Position numbers and translations under genes: made by a program. Positions 62,245 to 64,000 of a stretch of DNA of 64,000 nucleotides are shown in pieces; within the stretch, counting starts at the first letter, position 1, and each line of letters starts with the position of its first letter. The notes under the pieces are model-generated. The model ran no database searches and had not been told where the DNA came from. It saw only the letters and a program-made list of their open reading frames with translations. This DNA comes from Demequina lutea (lineage in GTDB: Bacteria > Actinomycetota > Actinomycetes > Actinomycetales > Demequinaceae), in NCBI RefSeq assembly GCF_013409005.1, contig NZ_JACBZO010000001.1:2604001-2668000 (forward strand). The letters run 5' to 3'.

Positions 62245-63813
62245 TCAGTGCAAGTCATACGCACGACCGAGCTCAAATACCTCGTGGGGATTGGTTGGCC
62301 ACCAGGGGCTCGACCAGAACAGATGCTCCCAACGACCCCAAGCGGTCAACACTTCATATCTGGAGACACTCGGGTCCCTCGTTTTCGATTCGAAGTGATA
62401 CAACTCCGCATTCGGAGTCCAATATGCCTGGTAACCAGCTGTAGACAACTTCATGCACAGGTCGACATCGTTGAAGTTGCCCGGGAGCAGAGGCGACAAC
62501 CCTCCCACAGAAAGGAAAAGGTCCTTGCGCACGAGCGCGCACGCGGCCGTGACGCCTGCGACCTCGCGCTCCACGAGGAACGCCCCCCAAGGCCCCGCGG
62601 AACCCCTCAATGAGTGCAGGCCGATATGCGTGACGTCGAGCCTGATGTACGCGTGGCCCGCATGCTGGATCGTCTCGTCTTCGAAGTAGAGCATCGGCCC
62701 AACGATTCCCGCATTTGGCAACTGCGCCAGCGCCAACATGGGTTCGATCCAGGAGTGCGAAATCACCTCGACGTCGTCGTTGAGTAACAGTACGTACTCG
62801 CCCGCCGAGTGAAGCACGCCTAGGTTGATCTTGCCGGAGAAGCTGAACGGCTTGTCCCACGCCACGAGACGAAGCGCTTCGCCGGCAACTTCGCGCAGCT
62901 GAGCCGTGACGTCGTCGGGAGCTGACGAGTCGAGAACGACCACGAACTCTATGTTCTTGTACGTCGACATCTCGACGACGCTTCGTACGGCCTCCACCAC
63001 AAGGCACCTGTCGGAGCCATGAATCACGGCGCGGTCTCCGCGCGTGGGAATCACGATCGATACGAGTGGTTCGCCCTTGACGGTGCGACGAGTCCGATGG
63101 ACGCCGTTAGCGCCGACTGCAAGCACTTTCCCTCCGCCGGTCTGGCGAAGGTGACCCCCAAGAACCACCGAGATGTTTGAATTTTGGACGTCGGCGGGGA
63201 TTGTCCACAGATTCGCGATGGACTTCGCGGGCCTCGAAGAAAGCACCTCGGCCACGTGTGCGACCCGTGACGCAACGCGCGTGGTGCTCAACGCAAGGTC
63301 GTAGAGTTCCGCCCCCTCGACATCTGCCCGGATGCCGCCGACCTGATTCACGAGCGACGCCTTGAAAAGGGTGGTGTCGCCAAGGTAGGGCTGACAGCGC
63401 AAGCGTTCCGGTGAGAACTCGGGCTTGAAGAAGGTATCGGCGCCGATGCGCTCGTCGCCGTACGCAATATCTGCGCCCGATGCCGCCTCGGCCAACAGCA
63501 ACGCGGTCGCTTCCGGAGCAAGACGCGAAGCGGGGTTCAGGAACGCGACGAAATCCCCTTGCACCGCCGCGAGGCCCCGGTTCAATGCGTCGGCAAGCTT
63601 TGCGCCTGTCCCCGCCGCGATATGGCTCACTTTGCCGTCGTCTGCGGGAACCTTGTCGGCAGGCAGTTTGTGGACAAAGACCGCGTTCCAGGATTCGCTT
63701 GTCTGCCGCTGGAGCGACTTGAACAAGGGCAGCCAGGAACCGCTCGAGTCGCCAGGCATGGGCACGACGAAGGTGACAGTGGGCGCGTCTCCTCGCCTGT
63801 GGGCAACCGACAC
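62245..63813 (-). CDS. Rhamnosyltransferase-like GT2 glycosyltransferase
   Basis: The 522-aa protein has two tandem glycosyltransferase-like segments. The first, VTFVVPMPGDSSGSWLPLFK, is degenerate. The second is canonical: VSIVIPTRGDRAVIHGSDRC, LLLNDDVEVISHSWIEPML and NDVDLCMKLSTAGYQAYWTP. The GTG at 63813 shares bases with the TAG of the previous gene (TAGTG), which I prefer to the longer frame. It resembles large polysaccharide GT2 enzymes of actinobacteria. Confidence 0.85.
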   Translation of the reverse strand: MSVAHRRGDAPTVTFVVPMPGDSSGSWLPLFKSLQRQTSESWNAVFVHKLPADKVPADDGKVSHIAAGTGAKLADALNRGLAAVQGDFVAFLNPASRLAPEATALLLAEAASGADIAYGDERIGADTFFKPEFSPERLRCQPYLGDTTLFKASLVNQVGGIRADVEGAELYDLALSTTRVASRVAHVAEVLSSRPAKSIANLWTIPADVQNSNISVVLGGHLRQTGGGKVLAVGANGVHRTRRTVKGEPLVSIVIPTRGDRAVIHGSDRCLVVEAVRSVVEMSTYKNIEFVVVLDSSAPDDVTAQLREVAGEALRLVAWDKPFSFSGKINLGVLHSAGEYVLLLNDDVEVISHSWIEPMLALAQLPNAGIVGPMLYFEDETIQHAGHAYIRLDVTHIGLHSLRGSAGPWGAFLVEREVAGVTAACALVRKDLFLSVGGLSPLLPGNFNDVDLCMKLSTAGYQAYWTPNAELYHFESKTRDPSVSRYEVLTAWGRWEHLFWSSPWWPTNPHEVFELGRAYDLH

Positions 63814-64000
63814 TACGACCGCCCCTTCAGGAGCCGCGCCACACGCACTGGGCCAAGGAATGCCCGGCCCACCCACCAGGTGCGCGATGCGTATACCGCC
63901 GCGAGCGCGGTCTCGAGACGCTCGATCTCCGCGCGAGCTCCGCCTGATTCCCGCGCCGCCGCCTCGAGTCGCGCAACCTCTGCCTCAAGACCGATCACCC
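63813..64000 (-). CDS. 3' end of a protein with a C-terminal coiled coil, partial
   Basis: The last ~60 codons of a gene that starts beyond the window: a heptad-rich helix (AEVARLEAAARESG, then ARAEIERLETALAAVY) followed by ASRTWWVGRAFLGPVRVARL. That 'SRTW..GR...PVR' tail is common at the C terminus of polysaccharide glycosyltransferases. Its stop overlaps the next GT start. Confidence 0.7.
   Translation of the reverse strand, partial: VIGLEAEVARLEAAARESGGARAEIERLETALAAVYASRTWWVGRAFLGPVRVARLLKGRS

Noticed and set aside
1..64000. CRISPR array or complete tRNA/rRNA genes
   Set aside because: No regularly spaced direct repeats with unique spacers and no complete tRNA or rRNA were found by eye.

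Overview
The window is high-GC DNA from an actinobacterium, probably a Micrococcales-type soil or plant-debris saprophyte. Supporting evidence is a 32-codon bS22/AURKAIP1-type ribosomal gene next to a BldC-like regulator, an actinomycete-type Rep protein, a DUF4349 lipoprotein, frequent GTG/TTG starts and pervasive ATGA/GTGA/TGATG gene overlaps. I would not name a genus.

Bases 1 to about 20,300 look like accessory DNA. They hold a partial type III-style (beta-class) DNA methyltransferase with a small coupled ORF, an HTH protein, a set of 64-bp-spaced palindromes, a DUF4062 protein, a protein with HREDGPA-type repeats, a Fic-N-like/winged-helix protein without the Fic catalytic motif, and a four-gene operon in which every junction is an ATGA overlap (small protein, HAD_SAK-like HAD protein, metallophosphoesterase, small protein). 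An ABC exporter with its PadR regulator follows (10,590-14,655). After it come the 3' half of a tRNA-Thr(CGT) gene, which looks like an attachment site, a GmrSD-like DUF262-HNH-RAMA endonuclease, and a three-gene Xis/small protein/Rep module typical of an actinomycete integrative element. No integrase is visible in the window, so the element is split, decayed or continues elsewhere.

From 20,600 to 25,500 are housekeeping genes: bS22, the BldC-like regulator, a TrkH/TrkA potassium uptake pair and a lipoprotein. Several broken genes lie here too: a frameshifted PaiB-like gene, a truncated phosphoribosyltransferase and a duplicated 3' end of trkA.

From 25,569 to 37,424 is glycan catabolism. GH29 fucosidase, ROK repressor, sugar-binding lipoprotein, two permeases and GH42 beta-galactosidase lie on one strand like an operon for a fucosylated beta-galactoside. 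No ABC ATPase is present, so a shared ATPase is implied. A GH94 cellobiose phosphorylase-type gene lies just beyond a divergent DUF4349 lipoprotein.

From 37,620 to the end, after a PLDc_N protein and dcd, is a large surface-polysaccharide locus. It contains two GtrA proteins, a nucleotide-sugar dehydrogenase, two SDR enzymes, several GT2-type transferases, five GT-C-like membrane proteins and a CDP-sugar set (RfbF, RfbG, RfbH). RfbH retains the PLP-Lys to His change and the 2Fe-2S cysteines. A ThDP-dependent acetolactate-synthase-like enzyme and an HpcH-type aldolase lie in the same locus. This combination suggests a branched-chain CDP-3,6-dideoxyhexose of the yersiniose type, which I regard as the most interesting metabolic prediction here.
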